Origin: Gymnopus androsaceus JB14
Taxonomy: Eukaryota; Basidiomycota; Agaricomycetes; Agaricales; Omphalotaceae
DNA length: 64,000 nt
Direction: 5' to 3'
NCBI GenBank assembly: GCA_009733575.1
Contig: ML769618.1
Span: forward strand, 1 to 64,000
Positions 49,130-61,088 of this stretch are shown piece by piece. Numbering within the stretch: position 1 is the stretch's first letter; the number at the start of each line of letters is the position of its first letter. The translations under genes were made by a program, and so were the position numbers. The notes under the pieces are model-generated. The model did not search any database. It saw only the letters and a list, made by a program, of their open reading frames with translations, and was not told where the DNA came from.

Positions 49130-49605
49130 AAATTATCTATTCTAACCACTCACAGATTCACTCTCAAGATGAAACCGCCCTTTGTGTTCAATCCCAATCT
49201 CAGTGACCCACTCCTCCCGAGCGCAGCTAGTAAACCTTGAAAGCATGGGAATCGCGATCGAGATGTACATAGCTTTATGTATGGAATCTGGCTCAAACTG
49301 TTCGTGTTTTTCTACGCATCGATATGACTCAGTGAACTACCAGCGAACATGACGCGGTGGCTTCCTGCGAACGTATCAAGGCTGAGTTTTCTGGGGTTGA
49401 GAATGTTCAAGAAGAATAATTTTACCTTTTTGCCTTTGTATCTTGGGCTGCTAGCAAGCTGGGAATGATGTGCGTTGCCTTCAAGGCTTGTTTACTTTTA
49501 CCAGATCCTCCCCGCCAGAATTGTACCTCTCTGTCACCCAGCTAAATCTCCTCGAAATGTGAGTCTGACCTTCTTACTCTGACCATGACATTACAGAGGA
49601 ACCGC
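49130..49605 (+). pseudogene. M17 aminopeptidase relic (exons 2-7 fragment)
   Basis: Heavily mutated remains of the same gene: FTLKMKPPFVFNPNL (exon 2), GTGAACTACCAGCGAACATGA (exon 3), a GCGAACGTATCAAGGCTGAG stretch (exon 4), TGGGCTGCTAGCAAG (exon 5), CAGCTAAATCTCCTCGAAATG (exon 6) and ACATTACAGAGGAACC (start of exon 7). Introns have shrunk or vanished. It lies 2.4 kb beyond copy 4 and marks an older duplication than the near-identical copies. Confidence 0.65.
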
Positions 49606-50866
49606 CCCGCAGATCGCGTAACGGTCGCGAGCCCCTCTGAAGATATCTTCGAGAACCGACCACCATCTCTTCACTGTTCATGGACCTTGAAACGGCACAA
49701 AGGACTCACTAAACCAGAACTAGAACTGAATCTACCATGCAAATTCTTATTCAAACTCTCAGCACTGCATGAATCAGTGAGGCGTAGTAGATGTTAGACA
49801 GGAACTAGCTGATAAGGTTAGACATACAGCAGACTTCGTACTTCTACTCTAGCTTGTCATCAGTCAACTGTCAGGACTCAGAGAGTCTCAACTCTCAATA
49901 CACCAGACATAAGCTGAGCCTTTATGCTTGGAGTCTGTCAGCGACTAGAAACCGCTACCAGATCTCGAGCCTGAGACTGACCATTCAGCTCAGGCTTGCT
50001 CATTAATACTTCACTAACCCACATTGCAGCCTTCGAATGCTGTAGTAGACTGCAAACAGCACACCTCGGAATACAGTACCTAGTTACATCGACTTTGGGC
50101 CTTGTTAACGTAGGTACTGATCTTTAATCTTCCGAATCTCAAGCTCGCAGGCACGATGAATCTATGAGCGGTGCAATTCTGGATCCCGTCTCTGACTGTG
50201 CACAAACTAATTTGGGCGATTTTACTATCCAGTTTCGGTAAGTTGCTTTGACAGGAATCTGCGCTTCTAGTACAGCCTGAGTCTAGTGACGCGATCTTCC
50301 CATCTTTCCTGCGACTATCGGACTTGATAATTTACCAGACTACGAATAAATAGCTGGATAGATATCAGCTTCAGGCGGCGGAGCAGTTTGACTCATTTTC
50401 ATGCATGAGGCAGATACTGCGGCTTGTTCTCGGATCATGGCCCTGTCAAGGTACTTCGAGGTAATGTTCCAAATACGGATATAGCCTTGCACGGCTCGGT
50501 CTCAGACACTGCATCAGAGTCTTCAGTTTTAGAGGATTAGATGTGTATACTAGTCATTTTTAGGAAAAATTATAGTAGAACACAATTCCTTCAAGAGTAC
50601 GTGGAAGTACGAAGGAAAGATGTGAACGCGGCGGTATCTAAATTAGTAACCGAAGTCAGCAAGGAAACAAGACGATGAAACCTCGACACCTTGCTCGCCT
50701 ATTATGGAAACAAGGCTAAGCCAATTGAGGGTTCGAATCTTAAAGGTTGAATGGAACTGACTTTATGACGTATATTGAATAATTCAAGTACTGAAATTGG
50801 CACTAAAATAGGCCTACTACTCATCTACAGCTTTTCGCTTTCAATAAAGGCATCCGTATCTTGCGA
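49606..50866. other. 1.26-kb intergenic, no gene seen
   Basis: No ORF with family features and no terminal repeats. A 70-codon ORF at 49585-49797 overlaps the relic and is not convincing. Confidence 0.4.
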
Positions 50867-53451
50867 ATGGTTTTCTTTTCTGTCTTAACTCTTCTCATCT
50901 TTTTCTGTCTTTCTGCCATTGCTATCGATGGGCATTTCCTTCAGCACGACAGATGTGCCTGATTGGCAGACAGCCTGCGCCTCCAAGTTCAATTGCACCT
51001 CCCCTGGCCTTGTCAATATTCTTGGACAACCCATTTCGTTCTCTGCAGATAATTGCACCGCCAATCTTAGCGACATTCCCCCCGAGGTATGGGGTATAAA
51101 TGCTCAGGTCTGCGAACAATATTGTGGAATGCATGATCTTCGTCAGGTTTGAGTGACCCATCCATTCAGCAGTATACATCTAACAGAGACCAAAGTCGGT
51201 AGATTTTACACAATCTGCTATCACTATGACAACCTGGCTACTGCCATGGATATCCCTCATAGCTCAACTACCCTTTGAAGCTGACGGGTGGCTGAACATT
51301 CTGAGCGGCTGTTTGGCTGTCGGAAGCCCAGCACTAGCCGCCTACTCTATCTCCCTCACTGCATTTAATCGGTGGCATATCTCCCGTGAGTTCCAGCGAC
51401 TCAAGGTCATGGCGCAGAGAGAGATTCATTCGGAGTACGAGTACATGATTAAAAGGATCGATGCAGCTGCTTTCATCTTACAAGAAGCACAGCAATGCCC
51501 CATGCGTGCTAATCAAAGCGATGGGCAACTTGGTAGCCTTATTTCTATGAAGGATCACCACACCGACAAATTTTGGGAGATTGCTAAAAAGGATTTAAAC
51601 AACACGCGGCGCGGATTTACCTACTCATTCCTTGCCCAGGGTACGCACTATGTAGCTGTTGTGCTATTGCCATTCTCGTACGATGCTGATGCTCTGCTGG
51701 AACAGTTCTGCTGGCGTTTCTCGCGTACTTGATCTCCTTCATAAGTGCTGTCCATGATTCACTTGGCAGTCCTGACGTCGGGCTTCAGTTTGCGACTAGC
51801 ACTGTTTGGAGTTGGATGTACGTTCTCACTGATTCCAAACTTGTAATTAAAACTCATCATTCCATTCATTTAAGGTTCCCGATCGTGTTTGGGTAAGAGG
51901 TTCTCACTGTAAAGCTTCATCTTTTTGACTCATACCCCTAGTTATGTTCGTGTAGGCACTCAGTGCAAGGCGGGATCCATCGATGAGGCTCTGACGGACA
52001 ATAAACCCCTCCCGGATGGGACTGGAGGGTTTGCATATCAAACAGGGCTGTGTGCAAATGCTGATCTGCGAGCCCCTCAGATTCCCTCACATAGCCCACC
52101 CGGAGTAATGAACCCACCTGAACTCAGCAGTTCTGCCGCAGAAAGCAATACCTTGCATCATATCCCGGTGGCTACTCCTGCACTAGTGATGAATCCGGCG
52201 GAGCCTGGCAATGGCTCGGCCACTAGCTCCATGGGACTTGCACACTGCAATGACATCCTTCTCTCGACGTTTCAGATTAATGAAGGCAAGAGCTGGCAAA
52301 GAGATTCTGAAGAGGCGAATCAGGCTTTACCTGATGCTGCTTCTGCCACTAGCCATACAAAGTTCACCTCCCAACCTTACTCGGAGGTGACTCTCGTTCC
52401 TGTCAGGAACAAGAGAGGAGAGAGCAGAGATGATGATCTTTCATTGAATTCTTGCGCTTCGACCAGTCAAATCTTTTTTCATCGCTCCCCAACCATGAGC
52501 CAGATGCATGCGGTAGGGCCCTCTCGAATCAAACCCGAGGGGAATACTTATACAGCTGAGGGATCACTGCATTATACACGTAGTCTCTTGCCATTGGAAG
52601 ATCACGATGCACGAGCACATTTACTTGGCCAAGTGCCAGGCACTCCGGAGGACGCTACTACATCGCCTCCTACATGGTTGGGATTTGATGTTCGAGGTGA
52701 CGAGAGGAGGGAAGGGTCCATCTTCAACTACGCCCGCATATTCACTTGGTTTGCATGTGCTGAACATGTCCAAGGGGGATTCAGGTCTTCAATCGAAAAA
52801 TTCAAAAAGAAGGCAACGATCCCGTCGTCGAGTAAAGAAGCAGCTGAGATCTGCGGCTTTTCACCTCGCGAGGATCTAAAAGCATTTATGGAGTTGGGTC
52901 GTGTCCGTACCCCCATCATACAGCACATCTTAGGAGCAGCTTTCGTGGCATTATTTATCCAATGGGGAACCACTGGAGCTGCGATCTTCATTGCCTACTT
53001 TACACCAGCAGTTGGCCTCGGTTGTCGGTCAGGAAGTGCCTTGATCTATGGTATCGCTGCAACCCTATCCTGGCTTCTGCTTGTTTTCTCAAATGTTGTC
53101 TCCCACACTGTCATGCAGCGACTTGAGTATAACTCTAATCCAAGGATTCGGAAATCTCGCAGCATTGCAATTCTCAGTGGAATAGCAGTTGCCACTCGTC
53201 TGCTGGGCAAGGCAATTGCCATCGTTAATGCGGCTTGGCTTGTCGCCTTTAGTGTCATGGAAGATGTCGGGGCGTTTGAAACGTGTTGGTGCGAAACGGT
53301 AGCCTTTCAATTCCATCAGCTCGGGTGGACTCCGGTGTTCAAGTCAGCTAGTGATCTCAAGGTCGTGGCATCGGGGATATGGATTGGAGGGTTTTTGTGG
53401 TCCATAATGGTGTGCATAATTGCTTCTACCATCTATACATACGGCGACTAG
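50867..53451 (+). CDS. Multipass membrane protein of unknown function, frameshift after signal peptide
   Basis: Exons: 50867-51146, 51196-51640, 51706-51817, 51875-51892, 51942-53451. From ATG 50928 everything is in phase (767 aa). From ATG 50867 a classic signal peptide is encoded (MVFFSVLTLLIFFCLSAIAI), but one extra base in the GGG near 50930 breaks it from the ectodomain. The ectodomain has six Cys (TACASKFNCTSPG, DNCTANLSD, VCEQYCGMHD) and N-glycosylation sites. TM segments follow (TTWLLPWISLIAQLPF, VLLAFLAYLISFISAV), then a long Ser/Thr/Pro-rich cytosolic loop (~260-560). A C-terminal block has 4-5 TMs (HILGAAFVALFIQW, ALIYGIAATLSWLLLVF, AIAIVNAAWLVAF, GIWIGGFLWSIMVCIIAST). I recognise it only as an agaric-type orphan membrane protein family. 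Confidence 0.65.
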
Positions 53452-55376
53452 AGGGCCTGTATGAGTGTAACTGTGATCTAATGTGGTAATTTACTCATTC
53501 TCTAATCATCCTTCTTCCCGAGTCACCTCGGACATCCTACACTAGTGCCTGTATTATCGAATAAAATTTATTGTTTAAGTTACTGACTATTATATGAATT
53601 TTCTACAGTATTGAGTACAACGCTGTCAGCACAGTGCTCTAGCAGGAAGTCATGTAGACAACTTTGCGTACCTGCTTACTCCCTAGAATAGCGAGAGACG
53701 TTTATTTAATGCTTTGGTATGGTACAAATCATTGTTTAGCATCATACAAGAATTTGAAGAATTTAGCGGCGGTTCTGCGTTAGACAGCAGCAGTGCATAG
53801 AGGATAGATTAGGCTTCCGCCACCTCCCAGTCCAAATCCCAAGTGCGGTTCCTTCTATTCCGTTGATTCTGCCAACTCCCTGGCCCAAAAATACCGAGTG
53901 AATGCGACAAATTCGATGATGTGGGAGGGAGCTGGAGGCAAAAAAGTTATTGACACAAAGACGGAGCTGGTGTCTGTGATAGGGCCGCAAACATCGCTCG
54001 GGTCACAGACTGAGGTGTGCTACGATAAGGATGTGGATGTACCGGCAAGGGCGGAGGTGCTTGACGATGAATCAATGAAGGTATAGGTATTAATGTCCTC
54101 CCTCGTTTGCGTTTGCGTTCATACTGTTGGCGTGCGTCGAACGTGTATGAGACGGCTGAGGATGGAGAGCGAGGGAAGGCGCTGGCCTTGCAGTTGCAGT
54201 GGAAGCCATAGCCATACGATTCTTGGACATCGAATAGGCTTGAGCCATAATCTTCATCTGATACTAGTGATATAATTTGACCTTGATCTTGATCTTGTGG
54301 GTGATAGATGGCGAGAGAAGACCGTGGGCGATGCTGAGGGCTGACTACCGAGGGAAGGAAGTAGAAGTGGAGTCCCGTTATTGCACTCCAAGTGAAGACA
54401 CGTCTTTCTTCGAGTCGCCTGCTGCGTCACAAGCGGTCGCCTCCTTCAGTGTGGGAGCAGCGGCCTTGGGCTACGAAGCCCAGTGTAGTTCATTTCCGGT
54501 ACACGATGAGGAAAGGAGGAAAGGATAGGAAGCAGGATGGATGAGTTGGATGAAGAGAGGCGGAGCTGGTATCCCAATCTCTAACCCAAATATTCGGCTA
54601 CCTTCCGTGTCCATTTCGGTCGTCTCTTCTCCACCAATGTGTCTCTGAACATCCTCAAAAACCAGAGTCAAGAATCGGAGAAACCATTCATCGTGAGCCT
54701 CATCCTCATTCGATATCGGGTTGTTATGTGTCAAAGAAGGAGAACAGCTTGAGAGATGTACATGCATATATCGTATTCAGGCATGAACCTCCTTCAAAAG
54801 AGAGTGAGTTACCTGGAAATTCTATTTCAATCAAAAGGTCTATCGGGCGCAATTCAACGGTGCGAGCTGGCATAAGGATCTTAAATACACAGTTCCAGAG
54901 CGTTGCAAAAGTCAGACAGATTAATCAGGTCGACGATGGTGAAGAAGATCCTAGAGCGTAGCATTTTCTTGAAATCCTGAGTCTTGTTAGAAATGCACAC
55001 CTACTTACCTTTAAGCACTGTTTCACTGATTCCAAGTCGCCGAATCGGAGTGATATATATGAGAGACGGAGTGAAGTGAGCCGGAACATCCGTTCCGTTT
55101 TCGAGTTGTAGATAAGATAAACGACTTGCTTCTGAACTCAACGTCGCGACCACCAATGGCAATGTTTTCGTTTAGTTTTAAACCTAACCGTCTTCAATTC
55201 AATCAAGCTACTCTGGCTCAAACTCGCTCGGATGCTTCTATTATGGTATCGCCGCTGGTTATTTTCCAAGGACCAATTTGCGGCTTTTCCGTGAATGTAC
55301 GGCCCGTTTGCTACGCATGATCACAATGGGTACTGTAAGCCTTACTAGGACCTCTCTCATCTCTGTCTTATCGATC
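53452..55376. other. 1.9-kb intergenic with dispersed repeat and coding-like scraps
   Basis: Frames at 53898-54083 and 54277-54525 have coding-like composition (e.g. GPQTSLGSQTEVCYDKDVD, SFFESPAASQAVASFSVGAA), but no start, splice plan or domain links them; they may be remains of one gene. 54538-54790 is a dispersed repeat. Confidence 0.35.
54538..54790 (+). repeat. Dispersed repeat, copy 1
   Basis: Matches parts of 61705-62235: TATCCCAATCTCTAACC, AACCAGAGTCAAG, CATCGTGA-CCTCAT, CATTCGATATC and CGTATTCAGGC occur in the same order. The other copy has ~250 bp extra in the middle. Confidence 0.6.
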
Positions 55377-57864
55377 ATGTCCACTTCTGCTTTTATCGTC
55401 CCCATCGACCCCAAGAATCCTTCCAGCACTGCTAATGCCGTTCCCAACGTTGACATTCCACAAATATGGAGCACAGTCCCTCACGGCGAAAAAGTTCCAG
55501 ATGTAGGCACGACGAGAATTTTCTACAATACTCCTCCGACCAAGGTCACTGCTGTATCGTCTCTTGGCGAGAAATTTGCGTCGGAAAAGGATGCTGTGAA
55601 TAGAGAGTTAGTGAGGAGGTCTGTGGGGAGTGCTGTCAAGGCGTTGAAGGCTTTCGATGGATTGAAAGAAGTTGTTATTGACGCGTCTGCTGACCCTCAT
55701 GCTGCTGGTAAGCCCATATCATGGCCATTGAATCTCGCAGAGAATTCTAATCGCACATTCCACTCTTAGCTGTCGCGGCAAATCTCGCATTGTACAAATT
55801 CACTCTCAAGACCAAACCCCCATCTGCATTCAACCCCAACCTCAAGGAACCTATTCCTCCCAAGCTTCAATTTAAACCAGTTGAAACCTCGAAAGATTGG
55901 GACCGAGGTGTAACTTATGCCTATTCGCAGAATCTGGCTCGAACTGTACGTGGTTCACTACCTACTAGAATACTGAATCGAACCTACTATTATAGCTCAG
56001 TGAATTACCAGCGAACATGATGACACCCACTGTGCGTTGGTTTCTTGCCTTCTATCTGATTTATCTGACCTTCCGAGTCGGAGTAGATTTTCTGCGAACG
56101 CGTCAAGGCCGAGTTTTCTGGAGTTGAGAATGTCGAAATTACTGTTCGAGATGAAAGTATGTATGTCTCTCGGAACGAAGGAGCAGAATCGCTGCTGAAT
56201 TTTTTCTGGCGTAGACTGGGCTGCTAGCAAGGGAATGGTGAGTGTTTTCTTCAAGGCTCAAGAGCTAAGGTCTTCTTTTACTGAATCCTCCGCGTTAGAA
56301 CACGTTCCTTTCTGTGACTCACGGAACTTCTGAGCCAGCTAAATTCCTAGAGATGTAAGATCTCACAGACGGTCTCTCTTGGACGTTCTTTCTGACATAT
56401 TTTGAATCTGACAGCCATTACAAAGGAGCTCCAGAGAAGAATGCTCAGCCTCTTGCGTTCGTAGGAAAGGGTATCACTTTTGATTCGGGAGGGATCTCTT
56501 TGAAACCTGGTGAAGTACGTGTTACTTACTTATTAATGCTGCACTCTGACTCCCGAGACTGCTGTTGGTGTCACTGATCATGCTTTTTTTCGCTTCTTAC
56601 AGGGCATGAAATTAATGCGTGGCGATATGGGCGGAGCTGCTACAGTCGTTTCTGCAACGCTTGCCATCGCCAAATTGAAGCTTCCGTGCGTGTGGCTTTT
56701 TTCGTGTTTCGTCGCATTCAGTTCCAAGTTTATTTTTACTGACTGTCAACCACGATTCCGATTCTTAGAGTCAACCTAATCACCGTCACTCCTCTCACAG
56801 AGAATATGCCTGGTGTGAGTCGCTGAATCGCTTTTTTCGTTCAGTTTATTAACCCGGAACTCTCACCATACAGCCTAGTGCCACCAAACCTGGAGACATG
56901 TGAGTGTACACATCGAAATTTTGGGTTATCTTGGACTCACGCTATAACGACTAGTATTTACGCTATGAACGGCAAGTCCGTCGAAGTGGATAATACAGAT
57001 GCGGAAGGTCGTTTAGTCTTGTCTGGTACGTTCCTTTCTACCCTAGGCCAACTGAATTTCTCTCAACTCATTCGATATACTACAGATGCCATCTACTACG
57101 CTTCGACCGAATACAAACCCCACACTCTCGTCGATGTTGCTACTCTGACTGGGTAAGCATCAGGCTCCTTTTCTGCAGTTGCAATGGAATAATTTGACTG
57201 ACATCGTCTTCGAGTGCGATGAAGATTGCCCTTGGGGAAGTTTACTCTGGGGTGTTCTCTGTGCGTCTTTCTCTACTTTTGCTTCTCTGTTCATAGGATT
57301 CCAATGCCTAATCATAAGTGACAGACTTCGGATGACCTCTGGCAGAGGTTGCATGCTGCAGGAGAGCACGAATTTGACCGCTTTTGGCGTATGCCTCTCA
57401 GCGAAGACTACGGTGAGAAGCTTTTCTTTTATTTTCACACAATATTCAACTGCTGGCTTTCCAGGCCCTCAAATATACTCTTCCAACGCCGATTTGTGTA
57501 ATGTACGTACCGAGTTCCTTCTATCCACCCTCTTCTCCTAATACTTAATGTTCTTATACCTATAATTTCCCTTCTTGCCGTAGACGGGCGGAAGACCAGC
57601 AGGAAGTTGCACCGCCGCTCTGTTCCTAAAGGCCTTTGCGCATGGTATCGAGCCTGAAGGTGGTGCCGAACCTGCGATGAAATGGGCCCATGTCGATATT
57701 GCGGGATCAAAGGATTCTACTAGGGCGGCGCCGTATCAGGAGATGGGTTTCACGGGGAGACCAGTGAGGTATGTTCTACACTTGGCCTTGTCGTCCTGAA
57801 ACTAACTTACACCTGCTTGCGCTACAGGGCTTTGATAGAGTACGTGCGGGGATTGGGGAAGTAA
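55377..57864 (+). CDS. M17 (cytosol) leucyl aminopeptidase, copy 5, intact
   Basis: Seventeen exons: 55377-55707, 55770-55945, 55996-56031, 56087-56156, 56215-56237, 56299-56354, 56415-56514, 56603-56685, 56769-56814, 56874-56899, 56955-57025, 57086-57152, 57215-57260, 57325-57412, 57465-57502, 57584-57768, 57828-57864. These give 492 aa, all in phase with GT-AG introns. The two-metal aminopeptidase removes N-terminal Leu and similar residues and normally forms hexamers. Active-site motifs: [64 protein letters not shown] and the C-terminal [14 protein letters not shown]. It is the only copy in the window with no break. The upstream region differs from that of copies 1-4, though the last 15 bases before ATG (GTCTTATCGATC) are shared with copies 2-4. 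No mitochondrial leader is seen. Confidence 0.9.
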
Positions 57865-58318
57865 CTGGTGAACGGAATGTGACAGAGCAAAGGATGTCTC
57901 GCGTGAAAGAGATGTATTATTGAAATATTCCCGTACATCCGGTAAAAACTACGACTGCATGCGAATTGATCATGATGTACTTTAGTTTCATCGCATTTTG
58001 TTCTCGGTTGTACCCGGCAACACTTAATGATGGTAGGTACAGCTTTGACCGTCATTCTATTTCATATATTTTTTTTTGTGCCTCAGCATATGTTAGCAAG
58101 CTTCTGTCGCATGTACGCGTATCACATATCTTCAAAATGTTGCATGTTGCATATTATATTAATATCGTGCTATAGGTCCAAAAATTATTGCATTTGTTTA
58201 TTTGGGCCTCGAATGTAAACCTATAGAAACAAAAGGTCCAAGCTGAAATATGACCCCCCTTGCATATTTGCATTCTTTAACTCCGATTCTGTATTCTCAG
58301 CTTACTTGATAAGTATGG
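57865..58318. other. AT-rich spacer, no gene seen
   Basis: 3' region of the aminopeptidase. TATTATATTAATATCG (58153-58168) and similar AT-rich runs; no ORF of note. Confidence 0.4.
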
Positions 58319-58321
58319 AAT

Positions 58322-59550
58322 CACTCCGCAGGATCCATTAAAATACGGCCGTAATTAGTACCAAAAAACATTTTGTAAATAATATAATATTTCACATGAT
58401 TTTTCGTATGAAAAAGAACTAAGATTTCCCCCGAAAAATGAATGGGGAAAGAGCTTCATTTCCTTTCGAAAGTAAAGGTCTTTCACAATTGGGAAAGATG
58501 GTCTTTTACTTGTGTAAAAGTTTAACTATTACACCCTAACAACGGGATAATTCTATTAGACAACCCCGTTGATTGAAAACAACCCCTTCTAAAGCTCTTT
58601 CAACCATTTTGCGTGCCTGTCACGCCGGAGCTTGCCCGAAACATGTGTCCTTCACCCTTGCTGGCAGTTGCCATGTCGCATGGTTCTCATCCTTTCGGAT
58701 TCATTCTCGTAGCTAGTCGTAGCTGCTGCCGCCCCCTCAAATTTCAATTTCATGAGCATACTCTTCTGGGACTCTAGTACTTTAGTCTCCTGATTGATAA
58801 AAATTCACCTAGGACACTCAAAACACTTATTCCATATTGCATGAAGGATTTGGAGATGAGATTGCACTCTGCAGAGTAAACACCGGGTACCGGGTGCGTA
58901 TCTCACTCTTTAGAGTTTCTTTACCTTCTTAAATCACTTCCTAGCTTGCTACGTTCCTTATACCTCGCAGCCACCAGGCATCAACAAACTCTCGTTGTTT
59001 GTTGTGTCACGATTGGTCTTGCCAACATGTGATTTTTAGAGATTTCATTACATGCTCAGTAGTTCTTGCACCAGTATGGTTTTTTCATTGCTACACACAG
59101 GCAGTACATTATTCATGACTGACTTTTCTCAATTTCGATGATTTGTGACCCGTTAGGACTCCGGTGTGACAGCTGGCACTACGGCCATCGCGGAAGGGTT
59201 GTTTCGGGGTTGTTTCGAGGTTGTTTTAAGTCAACAGGGTTGTTTAATAGAATTATCCCTAACAACGCAGTAGCAACAAGACAAAGGTTCTTTGTCTCGC
59301 GTAATTTTCTAACTATTATGCTGTAGCAACAAAACAAAGCACCATTGGCTTGTTGTTAGGGCGTAATAGTTGAACTTTTACGCGAGTAAAAGACCTTCAC
59401 CTTCAAAGGTAAATGAAGTGCTTTCCCCATTCATATTTCAGGGGAAATCTTAGTTCTTTCTCATATCAAAAATTAGGCGAAATATTATATCATTTACAAA
59501 ATATTTTTCGGTACTAATTACGGCCATATTTTAATGGATCCTGCGGAGTG
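58322..59550. mobile_element. 1.23-kb non-autonomous DNA transposon with ~270-bp TIRs
   Basis: The left end CACTCCGCAGGATCCATTA is complementary to the right end TAATGGATCCTGCGGAGTG. The inverted match continues, imperfectly, through GGCCGTAATTAGTACC, AACTAAGATTTCCCC, GAATGGGGAAAG and CCTAACAAC to about 58595 on the left and 59190 on the right. The right arm has ~115 bp extra. AAT flanks both ends (58319-58321, 59551-59553), a possible 3-bp TSD. Ends starting CACT plus a 3-bp TSD would fit CACTA/EnSpm-like elements, but this is uncertain. The interior (58600-59190) has no long ORF. Confidence 0.8.
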
Positions 59551-59777
59551 AATGATCCAATATTATAAAGAAAAAGAAGAGAACAATCGTATCATGTTGT
59601 CAATACCTTATACAGATGCCATCAATCAATTATCTGGCTTTGTTCTAAGTTATCGCATTTGTATATCATATTTCTCGCCGTGAATACTCAGAACCATCTT
59701 CAAACACTTGCAGCTGGTAGGTTCACCTCTCTATAATATGTCACCTTTAGCTACTACCATCATGCCTTACAGAGACT

Positions 59778-61088
59778 ATGCTTCCAGAGGCATGCACGCC
59801 TATTTGTCCTGATCAGAGTATTTGGCCCAAGGTCCGGAATATGGTGGTAACTCCACCAGGATTTACTGAACAACAAGCTTGGGAAAAACACTCAATGGTC
59901 AACATCTTCATAGACTGGACACCAAAGCATCCTCGCCAAATAATCCCCCACCGGGGTCGTGATATCCCCGCTGTAGGCATTCCCGATGGAAGTGAGGAGG
60001 CAATCTTGCTCGCCACTAGCGGTGATGGGGTCGGCAATAACGCAGAATGCGATATCGTATACACAAACAATGAAATTGAAGAGCCTATCGTTCAGCATGA
60101 TTTAGCAGCTGATCGGCAGAGCACGTTATCTGGACATTGGGATAAGATTGAACTCAGCGAAGAGCTCCCATCTTTCATCCAGCGGGATCCGGAGGGGGAT
60201 CAGTTATCCTCAAAATACATCGACACCTACACTACCATACTTCACCTCTTCACACTCCTCGCCCGTGTGATTAAAAAGAATCCTGGCGCTTCTCTCATTC
60301 TAGATTGCCGAAATGGTGATAGCGCAAGGACTGCTGCACTGCTCAGCTACCGACCAGAGTTCATAAACCATGCCGCCATTCAAGTCTACGCTTACTCTAT
60401 TCCCGATGGCAGAGACTTTGCTGAGATGATTAACAAGTGGGCGCCTGCTGATGACTGGAAGGCGAACATTATTTTCATTCCTGTGATCATGCCGGACACA
60501 CTTGTACAAATTGCTGGCGTGCCCGAGGACTCGAGTGATTATTGCCTCATGTTGGAAAAGGCAAAGGAATGGATCAACTCCTTCTTTGTAGAGGGCTTAA
60601 GAATTGTTGCGTTGTCGTTCGGTGCCAGCGGAGTTGGGCGAGGGGTCGATCTTCAACTGGGGACAATTTTCGACCTTCACAGCGAGCCGGTCACGGAAGT
60701 GCACATCAAAGCTGCATTTATCCATGACAAGGTTCTACTAGATCTGGCTGCATGGGCCTGGGAAACATATCCTCTTCTGCCCAAAATTGGTCTTTGCATT
60801 ACATATGGGTATAAGACGAACGGAAAAATGTACACACCGAGGTTCCACACCGGCATTCCAAGTGAATGGCCTGCGGGGCAGTTGGCGCAACCTCTCAAGT
60901 TACGGGCAGTACCAGGCAATCCATTTGAGCTCGGTTTTGATTGGGCAATTTGCGATCAAGCTAACAGCAATCTCAACTACCTTCTTGGGACCAAATTCTT
61001 TGCCTATCCTGATGGTGTCGACAACGTGGAGCGGAACATTGGAACCGATCCACATTGCAGCCAGCTCCGATATCAAAACAATCCCTGA
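59778..61088 (+). CDS. Hypothetical 436-aa protein, unknown
   Basis: One open exon from ATG 59778 to the stop at 61088. A TTACAG acceptor lies just before it (~59773), so an upstream exon ending near 59714 (CTTGCAGCTG|GTAGG) is possible; with it the frame continues as ...NHLQTLAAETMLPEAC. The composition is that of a soluble globular protein. Notable pieces: SLILDCRNGDSARTAALL (~170-190), then MINKWAPADDWKANIIFIPV and LRIVALSFGASGVGRG (~275-290). The DCRNGDSARTA stretch faintly recalls a CX5R-like loop but lacks the required spacing. No family recognised. It lies 225 bp from the transposon, so it may be a captured or orphan gene. Confidence 0.55.
   Translation: MLPEACTPICPDQSIWPKVRNMVVTPPGFTEQQAWEKHSMVNIFIDWTPKHPRQIIPHRGRDIPAVGIPDGSEEAILLATSGDGVGNNAECDIVYTNNEIEEPIVQHDLAADRQSTLSGHWDKIELSEELPSFIQRDPEGDQLSSKYIDTYTTILHLFTLLARVIKKNPGASLILDCRNGDSARTAALLSYRPEFINHAAIQVYAYSIPDGRDFAEMINKWAPADDWKANIIFIPVIMPDTLVQIAGVPEDSSDYCLMLEKAKEWINSFFVEGLRIVALSFGASGVGRGVDLQLGTIFDLHSEPVTEVHIKAAFIHDKVLLDLAAWAWETYPLLPKIGLCITYGYKTNGKMYTPRFHTGIPSEWPAGQLAQPLKLRAVPGNPFELGFDWAICDQANSNLNYLLGTKFFAYPDGVDNVERNIGTDPHCSQLRYQNNP

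Noticed and set aside
60300..60360. Protein-phosphatase-like CX5R loop in the 436-aa ORF
   Set aside because: The stretch DCRNGDSARTA has Cys-x5-Arg only loosely and lacks the preceding HC and surrounding fold pattern.
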